A model generated the notes under the pieces. It made no database searches. It was not told the origin of the DNA and was given only the letters and a program-made list of their open reading frames with translations. Positions 16,692-26,793 of a stretch of DNA of 64,000 nt are shown here, piece by piece. This DNA is from Patulibacter minatonensis DSM 18081 (GTDB lineage Bacteria; Actinomycetota; Thermoleophilia; Solirubrobacterales; Solirubrobacteraceae), in the NCBI RefSeq assembly GCF_000519325.1, contig NZ_KI912613.1:5401219-5465218 (forward strand). Direction: 5' to 3'. Every line of letters begins with the position of its first letter. The stretch's first letter is position 1. The translations under genes and the position numbers were made by a program.

Positions 16692-17462
16692 TCACCAGCG
16701 GGCGTCGCCGCCCCACGGCGTCAGGACCCGCGGCCCGTCCTCCCCGACGGCGACGGTGACCTCCGCGTGGGTGGCCCGCGCGCCGTCGACGGTGAACACC
16801 GACCAGCCGTCCCCCGCCATCCTGATCGCCGGTCGCCCCAGCGTGAGCATCGGCTCGACGGCGATCGTCAGACCGGGCCGGAGGTGGATGCCCTGCCCGG
16901 GCCGGCCCACGTTCGGGACCGGTGGCTCCTCGTGCAGCCGGCGACCGACGCCGTGGCCGATCAGGGACGGGAAGACGGCGACGCCCATCGCCTCCGCCCG
17001 GCGCTGGACCGCGGCCCCGACGTCCCCGGTCATGTTCCCGGGGCGACAGGCGGCGACGGCGTCGACCAGCGCGGCCTCCCCCGCGGCGACGAGGCGCCGG
17101 TCGTCGTCGGTGCCCTCCCCCACGAGGACCGTCCGGGCGGCGTCGGTCACCCAGCCGTCGTAGGTGACGCCGACGTCCATCGACAGCAGGTCGCCGTCCG
17201 CGAGCGGTCGCGGCCCGGGGATGCCGTGGACGACGAGGTCGTTCGGCGACGCGCAGATCGCCCCGGGGAAGCCCCGGTACCCGAGGAACGACGGGGTCCC
17301 GCCGGCCGCGCGGATCAGCTCCCGGGCGAGGGCGTCGAGGTCGCTCGTGGTCACGCCGACGGCCACGGCGGCCGCGAGCGCGTCGAGCACCCCGGCGAGG
17401 ATCGCCCCGGACGCCGCCATGGCGTCGACCTCGTGCGGGGCCTTGAGGCGCGGAGGGCCCAT
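16692..17462 (-). CDS. map: Type I methionine aminopeptidase
   Basis: 256 residues. It removes the N-terminal Met from nascent proteins. All five metal ligands can be placed: Asp in SMDVGVTYDGW and VTDAART, His in IGHGVGRRLHEEP, Glu in IAVEPML and in THAEVTV. The substrate-site His is in NDLVVHGIPG. No N-terminal extension of the actinobacterial SH3-binding type. The adk-secY-map grouping is standard for the spc operon end. Confidence 0.95.
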   Translation of the reverse strand: MGPPRLKAPHEVDAMAASGAILAGVLDALAAAVAVGVTTSDLDALARELIRAAGGTPSFLGYRGFPGAICASPNDLVVHGIPGPRPLADGDLLSMDVGVTYDGWVTDAARTVLVGEGTDDDRRLVAAGEAALVDAVAACRPGNMTGDVGAAVQRRAEAMGVAVFPSLIGHGVGRRLHEEPPVPNVGRPGQGIHLRPGLTIAVEPMLTLGRPAIRMAGDGWSVFTVDGARATHAEVTVAVGEDGPRVLTPWGGDARW

Positions 17463-17550
17463 CGGTCGACGGTCCGGCCGGTCGGTGGACCGGCGCGCGG
17501 AGGGCCTGTCCCTGGAAGGGGCGGAGTCCGCCCCCTCTCGGGGAGAGGTC

Positions 17551-18222
17551 CTAGATCGCGCCCTCGAGCCGGAGGGACGAGACGGTCTTCCGCAGCTGCG
17601 CCTCGACCTCTTCCGGCGCGGCGGTGCCGTCGAACCGGTGCAGCAGGCCCTGGGCCTCGTAGAAGGCCACCAGCGGCTCGGTCTGCTCGTGGTAGACCGC
17701 GAGACGCTTGCGGATCGTCTCCGGCTTGTCGTCGTCGCGCTGGATCAGGTCGGACCCGTCGTCGTCGGCCTTGCCGGGCACCTTCGGCGGGTCGTGCTCG
17801 AGGTGGTAGATCCGGCCGGACTGCGACACCCGGCGCCCCGAGAGCCGTCGGACGATGTCCTCGTCCGGGACGTCGATCAGGAGCACGCCGCTGATGTCGC
17901 GGCCGAGCTCACCGAGCGCCTCGCCGAGGGCCTCGCCCTGGGCGACGTTGCGCGGGAAACCGTCGAGCACGAAGCCCTCGGCGGCCTCCTCGGAACGCAC
18001 GCGCTCGAGGATCAGGCCGATGACGAGCTCGTCGGGGACGAGGTCGCCCGCGTCCATGAACGCCTTCGCCTGGACACCGAGGTCGGTGCCCTCCTTGACC
18101 GCCGCGCGCAGGATGTTGCCGGTGACGACGTACTCGAGCGTCTCCTTCGACGTGAGGCGCTCGCCCTGCGTGCCCTTGCCGGCGCCCGGGGGGCCCAGGA
18201 GGATCAGGTTCAGCTCAGCCAT
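17551..18222 (-). CDS. adk: Adenylate kinase
   Basis: 223 residues, the long-LID form. It catalyses ATP + AMP to 2 ADP. P-loop GPPGAGKGT at residues 10-18, AMP-binding TGNILRAAV, GFPRNVAQG, and LID segment RRVSQSGRIYH followed by DPPKVPGK. The LID lacks the four cysteines of zinc-type enzymes. It follows secY by 45 bp. The 88 bp to map contain a small hairpin (17518-17534). Confidence 0.96.
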   Translation of the reverse strand: MAELNLILLGPPGAGKGTQGERLTSKETLEYVVTGNILRAAVKEGTDLGVQAKAFMDAGDLVPDELVIGLILERVRSEEAAEGFVLDGFPRNVAQGEALGEALGELGRDISGVLLIDVPDEDIVRRLSGRRVSQSGRIYHLEHDPPKVPGKADDDGSDLIQRDDDKPETIRKRLAVYHEQTEPLVAFYEAQGLLHRFDGTAAPEEVEAQLRKTVSSLRLEGAI

Positions 18223-18267
18223 CGGTGCGTCCTTCGTGCGGGTCGGTCGGGAAGAGGGGCGCGGGCA

Positions 18268-19548
18268 TCACTTCAGGAAGCCCTCGTAGTTGCGCATCAT
18301 CAGCTGGGCCTCGAGCTGCTTGACGGTGTCGAGCGCCACGCCCACGACGATCAGGATCGACGTGCCGCCGAAGGCGAAGCCCTGGGTGGACGATCCGAAC
18401 GCCTTGCTGAACAGGATGGTCGGCACCGCGGCCACGGCCGCGAGGTACAGCGCACCCGGGAAGGTGAGCCGGGCGAGCACGCGGTCGAGGAACTCGGCCG
18501 TCGGCCTGCCCGGTCTGACGCCGGGGATGAAGCCGCCGTACTTCTTCAGGTTGTCCGCCTGCTCCACCGGGTTGAACGTGACCGCGGTGTAGAAGTACGT
18601 GAACAGGATGATGAAGACGGATTCGGCCGCGATGTAGCCCCATGTTCCGGGGAGCACCGCGTTCTGGACCGCGTTGTCCTGCGTGCCGGTGATGACCTGG
18701 GCGATCGTCGGCGGGATCGACAGGATCGACGCCGCGAAGATGACCGGGATCACGTTGGCCATGTTGACCTTGAGCGGCAGGTAGGTCTGCCCGCCGCCGC
18801 TCATGCGGCGGCCGATCACCCGTTTGGCGTACTGGATCGGGATCCGTCGCTGGCCTTCCTGGACGAACACCACGGCCGCGATGACGCCGAGGATGATCAC
18901 CGGGAGCAGGACCTTGAAGACGGGGTCGCCGCTGTTCCACCACGCGCTCACGCCGCTCGGGAGCCGGCTGACGATCGAGGCGAAGATCATCAGCGACATG
19001 CCGTTGCCCACGCCGCGCTGCGTGATCAGCTCACCGAGCCACATGACGATCATCGCGCCGCACGTCAGGGACGCCGCGATCAGCACGAGCTTGCCGATGT
19101 TGAAGTTCTCGATCAGCGGGCTGCCGGTGTCGATGCTCCGGAACAGCGTGACGTAGGCGAAGGACTGGCCGAGCGCGAGGAAGACGGTCAGGTAGCGCGT
19201 GTACTGCGTGATCCGCTGCTGCCCGATCTCGCCCTCCTGCTTGAGCTTCTCGAGCGCGGGGACGACGACCTGCAGGAGCTGCAGGACGATCGACGCGGTG
19301 ATGAACGGCATGATGCCGAGCGCGAACACCGCGATCTGGCTGAGCGCGCCGCCGGAGAACACGTTGAGGAGCTGCAGCGCGCCGCCCTGGAACTGCGCGG
19401 AGTCCTGCAGGTTGTTCACGGCCTCGCGCGAGACGCCCGGGACCGGGATCTGCGCACCGATCCGGTAGAGCGCGAGCAGGAAGAGGGTGATGCCCAGCTT
19501 CTTGCGGATCTCCGGGACGGTGAGCGCGCCGGTAAGGATGCGGATCAT
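18268..19548 (-). CDS. secY: Protein translocase channel subunit SecY
   Basis: 426 residues with ten predicted membrane segments. It forms the SecYEG pore for export and membrane insertion; SecE is encoded at 53.7 kb. Recognised by IPVPGVS near the N-terminus, the plug region, and the cytoplasmic loop AKRVIGRRMSGGGQTYLPLK that contacts SecA and the ribosome. Starts 175 bp after rplO, with a hairpin and a possible own promoter in between. Confidence 0.96.
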   Translation of the reverse strand: MIRILTGALTVPEIRKKLGITLFLLALYRIGAQIPVPGVSREAVNNLQDSAQFQGGALQLLNVFSGGALSQIAVFALGIMPFITASIVLQLLQVVVPALEKLKQEGEIGQQRITQYTRYLTVFLALGQSFAYVTLFRSIDTGSPLIENFNIGKLVLIAASLTCGAMIVMWLGELITQRGVGNGMSLMIFASIVSRLPSGVSAWWNSGDPVFKVLLPVIILGVIAAVVFVQEGQRRIPIQYAKRVIGRRMSGGGQTYLPLKVNMANVIPVIFAASILSIPPTIAQVITGTQDNAVQNAVLPGTWGYIAAESVFIILFTYFYTAVTFNPVEQADNLKKYGGFIPGVRPGRPTAEFLDRVLARLTFPGALYLAAVAAVPTILFSKAFGSSTQGFAFGGTSILIVVGVALDTVKQLEAQLMMRNYEGFLK

Positions 19549-19605
19549 CGGGCTCGCAGTGGGAAGTCAGGCGGGGCGAAGAACGACACGCGCGGGGAAC
19601 GGACG

Positions 19606-19627
19606 GCGCGGGCCTCGTGGCCCGCGC
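19606..19627 (-). terminator. Hairpin between rplO and secY
   Basis: Perfect 9-bp stem (19627-19619 with 19614-19606), loop ACGA on the minus strand, followed by CGTCCGTTCCCC. The tail resembles the one after rplL. It could end or attenuate the rplO transcript before secY. Confidence 0.4.
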
Positions 19628-19639
19628 GGGTGCTGCTGG

Positions 19640-19645
19640 ATCCTA
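19640..19645 (-). promoter_or_regulatory. Possible -10 box for secY
   Basis: TAGGAT on the minus strand (19645-19640). It lies upstream of the hairpin, so a transcript from here would carry that hairpin near its 5' end, ~85 nt before secY. No -35. Confidence 0.3.
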
Positions 19646-19723
19646 CGGGGCCGTGACGCGAAACGCCTCGGCACCGGCTTGCAGGGGGGTCGCCGCGCAC
19701 GACGACCCTCCCGCAGGTGCCAC

Positions 19724-20224
19724 TCAGCCCTCGACGACCACCGCGGTGCCGCCGGCGGACTCGATCGCCTCGCGGGCGGCAGCGCTGAAGCCGTGGGCGT
19801 GGACCGTGAGCGACACGGAGAGCTGCTCCCCGCGCGCCAGGACCTTCACCGGCACGTCCTTGCGCTGGCCGAGACCCTTGGCCTTGAGGGCCTCGAGGGT
19901 GACCTCGGCGCCGGCCTCGAACCGCTCGGCGATGTCGTCCAGGTTCACCGGCTGCGTCTCCGTGCGGAAGCGCTCGAACGGCATGGACGTCTTCTTGTTC
20001 GGGCCGCGCTGCTTGCCCATCCGGGTCTGGATCGGCGTCTGGCCGCCCTCGAACCGCGTGCGGTCCTTAGAGCCGGAACGCGAGCCCGCGCCCTTGTGGC
20101 CCCGGCCGGACGTCTTGCCCGTGCCGCTGCCGTGACCGCGGCCGACGCGCTTGCGCGGCTTGCGGCTGCCCTCGGCGGGCTGCAGGTTGTGCAGCCCGAC
20201 GATCTCGGTGCTGTCGGAGCTCAT
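19724..20224 (-). CDS. rplO: 50S ribosomal protein uL15
   Basis: 166 residues, slightly longer than usual. Recognised by LQPAEGSRKPRKRVGRGHGS, GTGKTSGRGHKGAGSRSG and FEGGQTPIQTRMGKQRG. Last gene of the dense ribosomal run; its ATG overlaps the rpmD stop. Confidence 0.96.
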   Translation of the reverse strand: MSSDSTEIVGLHNLQPAEGSRKPRKRVGRGHGSGTGKTSGRGHKGAGSRSGSKDRTRFEGGQTPIQTRMGKQRGPNKKTSMPFERFRTETQPVNLDDIAERFEAGAEVTLEALKAKGLGQRKDVPVKVLARGEQLSVSLTVHAHGFSAAAREAIESAGGTAVVVEG

Positions 20225-20402
20225 GCGGACTCCTCCTCGATGCGGACGAGGTGCCGGACCGCGTGGAGCGCACCGCGCGCCTGCGGGGTGTCCTGCACCT
20301 CGACGGTGTGACCGATGCGGCGCAGGCCCAGGGTCCGCAGCGTGTCGCGCTGCGCCTGGTTGCTGCCGATCTTCGACTTGAACTGCGTGGCCTTGATGGT
20401 GC

Positions 20403-20406
<4 letters not shown>
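20221..20406 (-). CDS. rpmD: 50S ribosomal protein uL30
   Basis: 61 residues, normal length. [20 protein letters not shown] and [16 protein letters not shown] are typical. Overlaps both neighbours by 4 bp, so translation is likely coupled. Confidence 0.95.
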
Positions 20407-20981
<575 letters not shown>

Positions 20982-20995
20982 GGGTTCAGTGGCTC

Positions 20996-21361
20996 CTAGA
21001 CGGTGAGCCCGCCCTCGCGGACCGCTTCAGCGAACGCCTTGACGCGCCCGTGGTACTGGTAGCCGCCGCGGTCGAACACGACCGTGTCGATGCCGGCGGC
21101 CTTCGTGCGCTCGGCGAGCGTCTTGCCCAGGGCGACGGCCTGGTCGGCCTTGTTGAGGCCCTTGAACTCGTCCTCGGTCCAGCTGACGGAGGCCAGCGTG
21201 TGACCGCTGCCGTCGTTGGCCAGATCGTCGATGACCTGCGCGAAGATGCCCTTGTTGCTGCGGAACACGGCGACGCGGGGCCGCTCGGCGGTGCCGGAGA
21301 CCTTCGCTCGCACGCGGCGCCGGCGCTTGAGCCGGCGCGCTTCCTTGGTGACGACGCTCAT
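20996..21361 (-). CDS. rplR: 50S ribosomal protein uL18
   Basis: 121 residues. It binds 5S rRNA. Basic N-terminus ([20 protein letters not shown]), then [18 protein letters not shown] and [20 protein letters not shown]. The ATG overlaps the rplF stop by 4 bp. Confidence 0.96.
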   Translation of the reverse strand: MSVVTKEARRLKRRRRVRAKVSGTAERPRVAVFRSNKGIFAQVIDDLANDGSGHTLASVSWTEDEFKGLNKADQAVALGKTLAERTKAAGIDTVVFDRGGYQYHGRVKAFAEAVREGGLTV

Positions 21362-21891
21362 GCGCGCTTACCGACCTTCCGGACGACGTACTCGCCCTCG
21401 TAACGGATGCCCTTGCCCTTGTAGGGCTCCGGCGGCCGCTTCTTGCGGATCTTGGCCGCGGTCTCGCCGACGAGCTGCTTGTTCGTGCCCTTGACGATCA
21501 CGCGGGTGGGCTGCGGGACCTCGAACTCGATGCCCTCGGGGGCCTCGACCGAGACGGGGTGCGAGAAGCCGAGCGCCAGGTCCAGGGTCGAGCCCTTGAG
21601 CGACGCGCGGTAGCCGACGCCCTGGATCTCCAGCGTCTTGCTGAAGCCCGAGGTGACGCCCTCGACCATGTTCGCGATCAGGCTGCGGCTCAGACCGTGC
21701 AGAGCCCGGTGCGGGCCCCGGTCGGTCGGGCGCGTGACGACGATCTCGGTCCCCTCCTGGGTGACCGTGATGTCGCGGTGGATCTGCTCGGCGAGCTGAC
21801 CCTTGGGGCCCTTGACCGTGACGGTCCCGGGCTGGATGGTGATGTCGACGCCGGTGGGAACCGGGATCGGCTTGCGTCCAATGCGGCTCAT
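21358..21891 (-). CDS. rplF: 50S ribosomal protein uL6
   Basis: 177 residues from the ATG at 21891 ([16 protein letters not shown]), the universal family start; an in-frame ATG 33 bp upstream lies inside rpsH and is rejected. [26 protein letters not shown] and the C-terminal [19 protein letters not shown] confirm it. It sits near the factor-binding site. Confidence 0.96.
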   Translation of the reverse strand: MSRIGRKPIPVPTGVDITIQPGTVTVKGPKGQLAEQIHRDITVTQEGTEIVVTRPTDRGPHRALHGLSRSLIANMVEGVTSGFSKTLEIQGVGYRASLKGSTLDLALGFSHPVSVEAPEGIEFEVPQPTRVIVKGTNKQLVGETAAKIRKKRPPEPYKGKGIRYEGEYVVRKVGKRA

Positions 21892-21895
21892 GCGA

Positions 21896-22300
21896 TTACC
21901 ACACCTCGGCCCAGACCTCGCCACCGACGCCGGCCTTCTTGGCGTCGTGGCCGGTCATGATGCCGCTCGAGGTCGAAACGATCATGGTACCGAGGCCGCC
22001 GAGCGACTTCGGGACCTGGCCTGCGCCGACGTAGTGGCGCTGGCCGGGACGAGAGACGCGACGCAGGCCGGTGATGGCCGAGCGACGGTCGTTCGTGTAC
22101 TTCAGGGTGATCGTCAGCAGCTCGCCCGGGTGCTCCGTGGCGGGCGCGACGCTGACGTCGGAGATGTAGCCCTGCTCCTTGAGGATGCGGGCGATCTCGG
22201 CCTTGCTGCCCGACGAGGGCAGGACCACCGTGCGGTGCGCGGCCGTGATGGCGTTGCGGATCCGCGTGAGCAGGTCCGCGATGGGATCAGTCGTCGACAT
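21896..22300 (-). CDS. rpsH: 30S ribosomal protein uS8
   Basis: 134 residues. It binds central-domain 16S rRNA; in E. coli it also represses the spc operon. [31 protein letters not shown] and [20 protein letters not shown] are diagnostic. Confidence 0.97.
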   Translation of the reverse strand: MSTTDPIADLLTRIRNAITAAHRTVVLPSSGSKAEIARILKEQGYISDVSVAPATEHPGELLTITLKYTNDRRSAITGLRRVSRPGQRHYVGAGQVPKSLGGLGTMIVSTSSGIMTGHDAKKAGVGGEVWAEVW

Positions 22301-22303
22301 GCG

Positions 22304-22489
22304 TTACCAGCTGCTCTTCGTCATGCCGGGGATGTAGCCCTTGTGGGCGTGCTCGCGCAGGCAGATGCGGCAGATGCCGAACTTCTTGTACACCGAGCGC
22401 GAGCGGCCGCAGCTGCGGCACCGGGTGTACTCGCGGGTCTGGTACTTCTGGGGGCGCGCCTGGCGGACGCGCTGAGAGGTCTTCGCCAT
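22304..22489 (-). CDS. rpsN: 30S ribosomal protein uS14, zinc-binding (type Z)
   Basis: 61 residues, the short zinc form. Two CxxC pairs (CRSCG and CRICL) hold a zinc ion. [10 protein letters not shown] is the typical C-terminus. Actinobacteria often keep a second zinc-free copy elsewhere; none is in this window. Confidence 0.96.
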   Translation of the reverse strand: MAKTSQRVRQARPQKYQTREYTRCRSCGRSRSVYKKFGICRICLREHAHKGYIPGMTKSSW

Positions 22490-22492
22490 GGG

Positions 22493-23107
22493 TCAGCTCC
22501 CCTGGGTGGTGGACGGATCGACGGGAGCGGGAGCGCCGGCGGGGCGCTTCCCCTCACGGGAGAACGGGAAGCCGAGCTCGGCGAGCAGGGCGAACGCCTC
22601 GCCGTCGGTGGGAGCCGACGTCGTGATGGTGATGTCGAGGCCGCGGATCTGGTCGATCGCGTCGTAGTCGATCTCGGGGAAGATGATCTGCTCGCGCACG
22701 CCCAGGGAGTAGTTGCCCCGGCCGTCGAAGCTCGTCGTCTTCAGGCCCCGGAAGTCACGGACGCGCGGGAGCGCGATCGCGACGAGGCGCTCGACGAACT
22801 CGTACATGCGCTCGCCGCGCAGCGTGACCGCCGCACCGACCGGCATGCCGTCGCGCAGCTTGAAGCCGGCGATCGACTTGCGGGCGCGGCGCACGTTCGG
22901 CTGCTGCCCGGCGATCGCGGCGAGCTGCTCGACAGCCGCCGCGAACTGCTTGTTGTCCTGCTTCGCCTCGCCGAGACCCATGTTCAGGGTCACCTTCTCG
23001 AGATGCGGGACCTGCATCACGGAGGTGTAGTCGCCGGCCTCGAAGAGGCGGGGACGGATCTCGTCGAGGTAGCGCGTCTTCAGTCGCGCGGTCGTGGTCG
23101 CACTCAT
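22493..23107 (-). CDS. rplE: 50S ribosomal protein uL5
   Basis: 204 residues. It binds 5S rRNA and contacts the P-site t[41 protein letters not shown] and the [20 protein letters not shown] block are diagnostic. C-terminus is ~15 residues longer than usual, Pro-rich. Confidence 0.96.
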   Translation of the reverse strand: MSATTTARLKTRYLDEIRPRLFEAGDYTSVMQVPHLEKVTLNMGLGEAKQDNKQFAAAVEQLAAIAGQQPNVRRARKSIAGFKLRDGMPVGAAVTLRGERMYEFVERLVAIALPRVRDFRGLKTTSFDGRGNYSLGVREQIIFPEIDYDAIDQIRGLDITITTSAPTDGEAFALLAELGFPFSREGKRPAGAPAPVDPSTTQGS

Positions 23108-23117
23108 GCGGACTACC

Positions 23118-23453
23118 TCAGTCGATCTGCTGGCCGGACCGCTTGGCGACGCGCACGGCGCGGCCGTCGTCGGTCCGGGTCACGCCCACACGGGTGGGCT
23201 GGTTGGTCTTCGGGTCCACGAGCATCACGTTGGAGACGTGGATCGGACCCTCCTGCTCGACGACGCCGCCCTGGGAGGCGGGCGTGCCGGGCAGCGCGGA
23301 CGGGTTCGGACGCTGGTGCCGCTTGACGATGTTCACGCCCTCGACCACGACGCGCTCACGCGACGGGTCGACGGAGATCACGGTGCCGGTGCGGCCGCGG
23401 TCCTTGCCGCTGATGACGACGACCTGGTCGTCGCGACGGATGCGAAGCGCCAT
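23118..23453 (-). CDS. rplX: 50S ribosomal protein uL24
   Basis: 111 residues. An assembly initiator near the tunnel exit. The KOW motif is [32 protein letters not shown] and [20 protein letters not shown] follow. Confidence 0.96.
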   Translation of the reverse strand: MALRIRRDDQVVVISGKDRGRTGTVISVDPSRERVVVEGVNIVKRHQRPNPSALPGTPASQGGVVEQEGPIHVSNVMLVDPKTNQPTRVGVTRTDDGRAVRVAKRSGQQID

Positions 23454-23456
23454 GGC

Positions 23457-23825
23457 TTACAGCACCTCCGGGGCGAGCGACACGATCTTCATGAACGAGC
23501 GGTCGCGCAGCTCGCGCGCCACCGGTCCGAAGATGCGCGTGCCGCGCGGGTTGTTGTTCGCGTCGATGATGACCGCGGCGTTCTCGTCGAAGGCGATGTA
23601 CGTGCCGTCCTCGCGACCGAACTCCTTGCGGGTCCGGACGACGACGGCCTTGACGACCTCGCCCTTCTTGACGGTGCCGTTCGGCGTGGCGGCCTTCACG
23701 GTCGCCGTGATCGTGTCGCCCACGCGGGCGTAGCGCCGGCGGGAGCCGCCGTGCACGCGGATGGTGAGGATCTCGCGGGCGCCGGTGTTGTCGGCGACCT
23801 TGAGTCGGGACTCGTTCTGGATCAC
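23457..23825 (-). CDS. rplN: 50S ribosomal protein uL14
   Basis: 122 residues, exact family length. [36 protein letters not shown] and [17 protein letters not shown] are diagnostic. It lies at the subunit interface. Overlaps rpsQ by 4 bp. Confidence 0.97.
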   Translation of the reverse strand: MIQNESRLKVADNTGAREILTIRVHGGSRRRYARVGDTITATVKAATPNGTVKKGEVVKAVVVRTRKEFGREDGTYIAFDENAAVIIDANNNPRGTRIFGPVARELRDRSFMKIVSLAPEVL

Positions 23826-24397
23826 TTGGCACGCTCCACGATCTCGGCGAGCGTCCAGCGCTTCGTACGCGAGAGCGGACGCGACGACTCGATGCGGACG
23901 GTGTCGCCCTCACCCGCGTCGTTCTGCTCGTCGTGCGCGTACAGCTTCGTCGTGTGACGCACGATCTTCTTGTACTTCGGGTGCCGCTTGGAGTGGTCGA
24001 TCCGCACGGCGAGCGTCTTGTCGCCCTTCGCGGAGACGACGACGCCCTGGCGGACCTGCTTGCGGCCGGGCTCGTGCTCGGGCTTCGGCGTGCCGCGGTC
24101 GGTGCCGGCCTCGGCGCCGAGCTTCGCGGCCTGCTTCTCCCGCTCCTGCTTGCGGCGACGCGTGCGGGCGGCGGCCTTCTGCTTGCGCAGCGCCTTCCGC
24201 TCCTCGGCCTTCTCCTCGATGGACTTCGACGCGTTCGTCGTGGTCCCCGAGCGCTGGCGGTGCCAGGCGCGCTTCTGGACGGGCGACAGCGACGCGTCGG
24301 GACCGGCCGGCGCCTCGGGCGCGGCCTCGGTCTCGGCCGTGTCGGTCTCGACGGCGTCGGTCGGCTCTTCGGTGATGTTCTCGTTCTCGTCAGCCAT
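23822..24397 (-). CDS. rpsQ: 30S ribosomal protein uS17 with ~105-residue N-terminal extension
   Basis: 191 residues, against ~85 in most bacteria. The S17 domain occupies residues ~110-191 ([51 protein letters not shown]). The extension begins acidic ([20 protein letters not shown]), then turns strongly basic and probably helical around [20 protein letters not shown]. The ATG at 24397 sits right after the rpmC stop, and no good internal start precedes the conserved domain, so the extension looks real. Function of the extension is unknown. Confidence 0.93.
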   Translation of the reverse strand: MADENENITEEPTDAVETDTAETEAAPEAPAGPDASLSPVQKRAWHRQRSGTTTNASKSIEEKAEERKALRKQKAAARTRRRKQEREKQAAKLGAEAGTDRGTPKPEHEPGRKQVRQGVVVSAKGDKTLAVRIDHSKRHPKYKKIVRHTTKLYAHDEQNDAGEGDTVRIESSRPLSRTKRWTLAEIVERAK

Positions 24398-24402
24398 GGG
24401 GC

Positions 24403-24606
24403 TCAGCCGTTCTCGACGTCGATGCCGCGCTGGCGGGCGATGGTGATCGCCCGGGCCAGCTCGCGGCGCGTTGCGCGCAGCGCGGCGGTGTTCTCGAGCT
24501 CGCCGGTCGCCTGCTGGAAGCGCAGACCGAAGAGCTCCTTCCTGAAGGCGGTGATCTGCTCGACGATCTTCTGATCGTCGAGGTCACGCAGCTCCTGCGT
24601 ACGCAT
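24403..24606 (-). CDS. rpmC: 50S ribosomal protein uL29
   Basis: 67 residues. [36 protein letters not shown] and RRELARAITIARQRG are typical. It lies near the tunnel exit, at the SRP/trigger-factor docking site. Its ATG overlaps the rplP stop (TGATG). Confidence 0.95.
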   Translation of the reverse strand: MRTQELRDLDDQKIVEQITAFRKELFGLRFQQATGELENTAALRATRRELARAITIARQRGIDVENG

Positions 24607-25019
24607 CAGTCGTCCTCCGCCGTGACGAACTTGGTCCGCACGGGCAACTTGTGGGCCGCCAGGCGGATGGCCTCGCGCGCCAGCTCCTCCGGCACGCCCG
24701 AGACCTCGAACATGACGCGGCCGGGCTTCACGACGGCGACCCAGCCCTCGGGCGAGCCCTTGCCGGAACCCATGCGGGTCTCGGCCGGCTTCTTCGTGAC
24801 GGACTTGTCCGGGAAGATGTTGATCCAGACCTTGCCGCCACGCTTCATCTTGCGGTTCATGGCGATACGGGCCGCCTCGATCTGGCGGTTGGTGATCCAA
24901 CCGGCCTCGAGGGTCTTCAGGCCGAACTCACCGAACTGCACGTGGTTCTGGCCGCGCGACAGGCCGCGCTTGCGACCACGGTGGACCTTGCGGTGCTTGG
25001 TGCGCTTCGGGGACAGCAT
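24606..25019 (-). CDS. rplP: 50S ribosomal protein uL16
   Basis: 137 residues. [39 protein letters not shown] and [20 protein letters not shown] are diagnostic. It contacts A-site tRNA. One-base overlaps with rpsC and rpmC. Confidence 0.97.
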   Translation of the reverse strand: MLSPKRTKHRKVHRGRKRGLSRGQNHVQFGEFGLKTLEAGWITNRQIEAARIAMNRKMKRGGKVWINIFPDKSVTKKPAETRMGSGKGSPEGWVAVVKPGRVMFEVSGVPEELAREAIRLAAHKLPVRTKFVTAEDD

Positions 25020-25864
25020 CAGCGGCCTCCCTGCGGGCCGCGCCCGCGCCCACCGGCGCCGCCGGGACCGCCCGGACCGCGTCCGCCGCCGCCTTGGCCC
25101 CCACGACCACCACGGTCGCCGCCGCCGAAGCCGCCGCGTCCGCCGCCGCCGTCACGACCGCCACGTCCGCCACCGCGACCGCCGCGGTCCTGCGTGCTCG
25201 GGCCGTCGATGTCGGTCAGGTCGGAGCCGCCGTAGCCCTCCGGCATGATCTCGCCCTTGTTGACCCAGACCTTCACGCCGATGCGACCGAACGTCGTCTT
25301 GGCCTCGAAGAAGCCGTAGTCGATGTCCGCACGCATGGTGTGCAGCGGCACACGGCCGTCCTGGTAGGACTCCGTGTTGCTCATCTCACGTCCGCCGAGG
25401 CGGCCGGAGACCTGGATCTTGCAGCCCTTGGCGCCGGAGCGCATGGCGCTCGTGAGGGCGCGCTTCATCGCGCGGCGGAACGCCACGCGGTTCTGCAGCT
25501 GCTCCGCGACGGACTGCGCGACGAGCTTGGCGTCGAGCTCCGGCCGGCGGACCTCGAGGATGTTGACCTTGACCTGCTTCTTGGTGATGCGGTGCAGGTC
25601 CTTCCGCAGCGCATCGACCTCGACACCGGACTTGCCGATGACGACGCCGGGACGAGCGGTCCGGATGGACACCTCGACCTCGTTCTTGTTCTTCCGGATC
25701 GCGATGTCGGAGAGCCCGGCGTGCGCCAGCTTGCCCTCGATGTGATCACGGATCTGCCGGTCCTCGTGGAGGAAATCGGCGGTGTTCTGCGCGCTGAACC
25801 AGTGGGACTTCCAGTCGTGGATGTACCCCACGCGCATCGACTCGGGATGGACCTTCTGTCCCAT
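25019..25864 (-). CDS. rpsC: 30S ribosomal protein uS3 with Gly/Arg-rich C-terminal tail
   Basis: 281 residues; the conserved part ends near residue 220. KH domain: [21 protein letters not shown]-terminal domain: [20 protein letters not shown] and [15 protein letters not shown]. Residues ~226-281 are almost only Gly, Arg, Asp and Pro, with repeated RGG units ([18 protein letters not shown]), like the low-complexity tails of eukaryotic RNA-binding proteins. uS3 lines the mRNA entry tunnel and its C-terminus faces solvent, so the tail would project there. The tail's role is inference. Confidence 0.95.
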   Translation of the reverse strand: MGQKVHPESMRVGYIHDWKSHWFSAQNTADFLHEDRQIRDHIEGKLAHAGLSDIAIRKNKNEVEVSIRTARPGVVIGKSGVEVDALRKDLHRITKKQVKVNILEVRRPELDAKLVAQSVAEQLQNRVAFRRAMKRALTSAMRSGAKGCKIQVSGRLGGREMSNTESYQDGRVPLHTMRADIDYGFFEAKTTFGRIGVKVWVNKGEIMPEGYGGSDLTDIDGPSTQDRGGRGGGRGGRDGGGGRGGFGGGDRGGRGGQGGGGRGPGGPGGAGGRGRGPQGGR

Positions 25865-26514
25865 CAGCCTTGCTCCTTCGGCGTGAGCGACACGGTCAGG
25901 TGACTGGTGCGCTTGTTGATCCGGTACGCACGACCCTGGGCACGCGGCTGGAACCGCTTGAGCGTGGGGCCGTCGTCGGCGGTGATGCTCTTGATGACGA
26001 GGTCGTCACCGATGAGATCGTGGTTGTTCTCCGCGTTCGCGATCGCGGACTCGAGCACCTTGCTCCAGTCCTGCGCCGCCGAGCGGGTGCTGTGCTGCAG
26101 GATCGCGCGGGCCGTCTCGACGTCCTTGCCGCGGACGAGGTCCGCGATCAGGCGCGCCTTGCGGGGCGTCGTGCGCACGTACTTCGCGACGGCACGGACC
26201 ACGGGGGCCTCGCCGGCGGGCTGGCTGCGCCGCGCCCGGCGGGCGTCGGCACGGGCGCCGCCGCGGACCTGGGTGACCGGCGCAGCGTGGCTGTGCTCGT
26301 GGTCGCCCTCGTCGTGCGAGTGGCCGTGGTCCTCGGACGCGTCGTCCTCGGCCTCGTCGGCGTCGACGTCCGCAGCCTCCGCCGTGACGTCCTCGGACGT
26401 CTCGGTGGCAGCTTCCTCAGCCTTCGGCGTCGTCTCCTCGACCTCGGGGGTCTCGGGCGTCACCTGGGCCTGCGGCTCGTCGGTGGTGTCGTTCTGGGGG
26501 GTCTCGTCAGCCAT
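25864..26514 (-). CDS. rplV: 50S ribosomal protein uL22 with acidic, His-rich N-terminal extension
   Basis: 216 residues, about 100 more than usual. The L22 domain is residues ~105-216 ([55 protein letters not shown]). The extension is Glu/Asp/Thr-rich up to ~62, then carries [17 protein letters not shown] (six His among acids), then an Arg/Ala-rich linker. That segment resembles metal-binding loops of zinc transporters and metallochaperones. ATG at 26514 directly follows the rpsS stop. A zinc-binding role is inference. Confidence 0.93.
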   Translation of the reverse strand: MADETPQNDTTDEPQAQVTPETPEVEETTPKAEEAATETSEDVTAEAADVDADEAEDDASEDHGHSHDEGDHEHSHAAPVTQVRGGARADARRARRSQPAGEAPVVRAVAKYVRTTPRKARLIADLVRGKDVETARAILQHSTRSAAQDWSKVLESAIANAENNHDLIGDDLVIKSITADDGPTLKRFQPRAQGRAYRINKRTSHLTVSLTPKEQG

Positions 26515-26518
26515 CTGC

Positions 26519-26791
26519 TCAGCGCCTCTTGGCGGTGTCGCCGTGACCGCGGTAGGTCCGCGTGGGCGCGAACTCGCCCAGCTTGTGACCGACCATCGAC
26601 TCCGAGACGAAGACCGGAACGTGCTTCCGGCCGTCGTGCACGGCGATCGTGTGACCGACGAACTCCGGGAAGATCGTCGAAGCCCGCGACCAGGTCTTGA
26701 TCAGCTTCTTGTCGTTGGAGGCGTTCATGGACTCGATGCGCGTCATCAGACGCTCCTCGACCCACGGCCCCTTCTTGCTCGAGCGACTCAC
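26519..26791 (-). CDS. rpsS: 30S ribosomal protein uS19
   Basis: 90 residues. [40 protein letters not shown] and the C-terminal [18 protein letters not shown] are diagnostic. It lies in the 30S head with uS13. Confidence 0.97.
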   Translation of the reverse strand: MSRSSKKGPWVEERLMTRIESMNASNDKKLIKTWSRASTIFPEFVGHTIAVHDGRKHVPVFVSESMVGHKLGEFAPTRTYRGHGDTAKRR

Positions 26792-26793
26792 GG

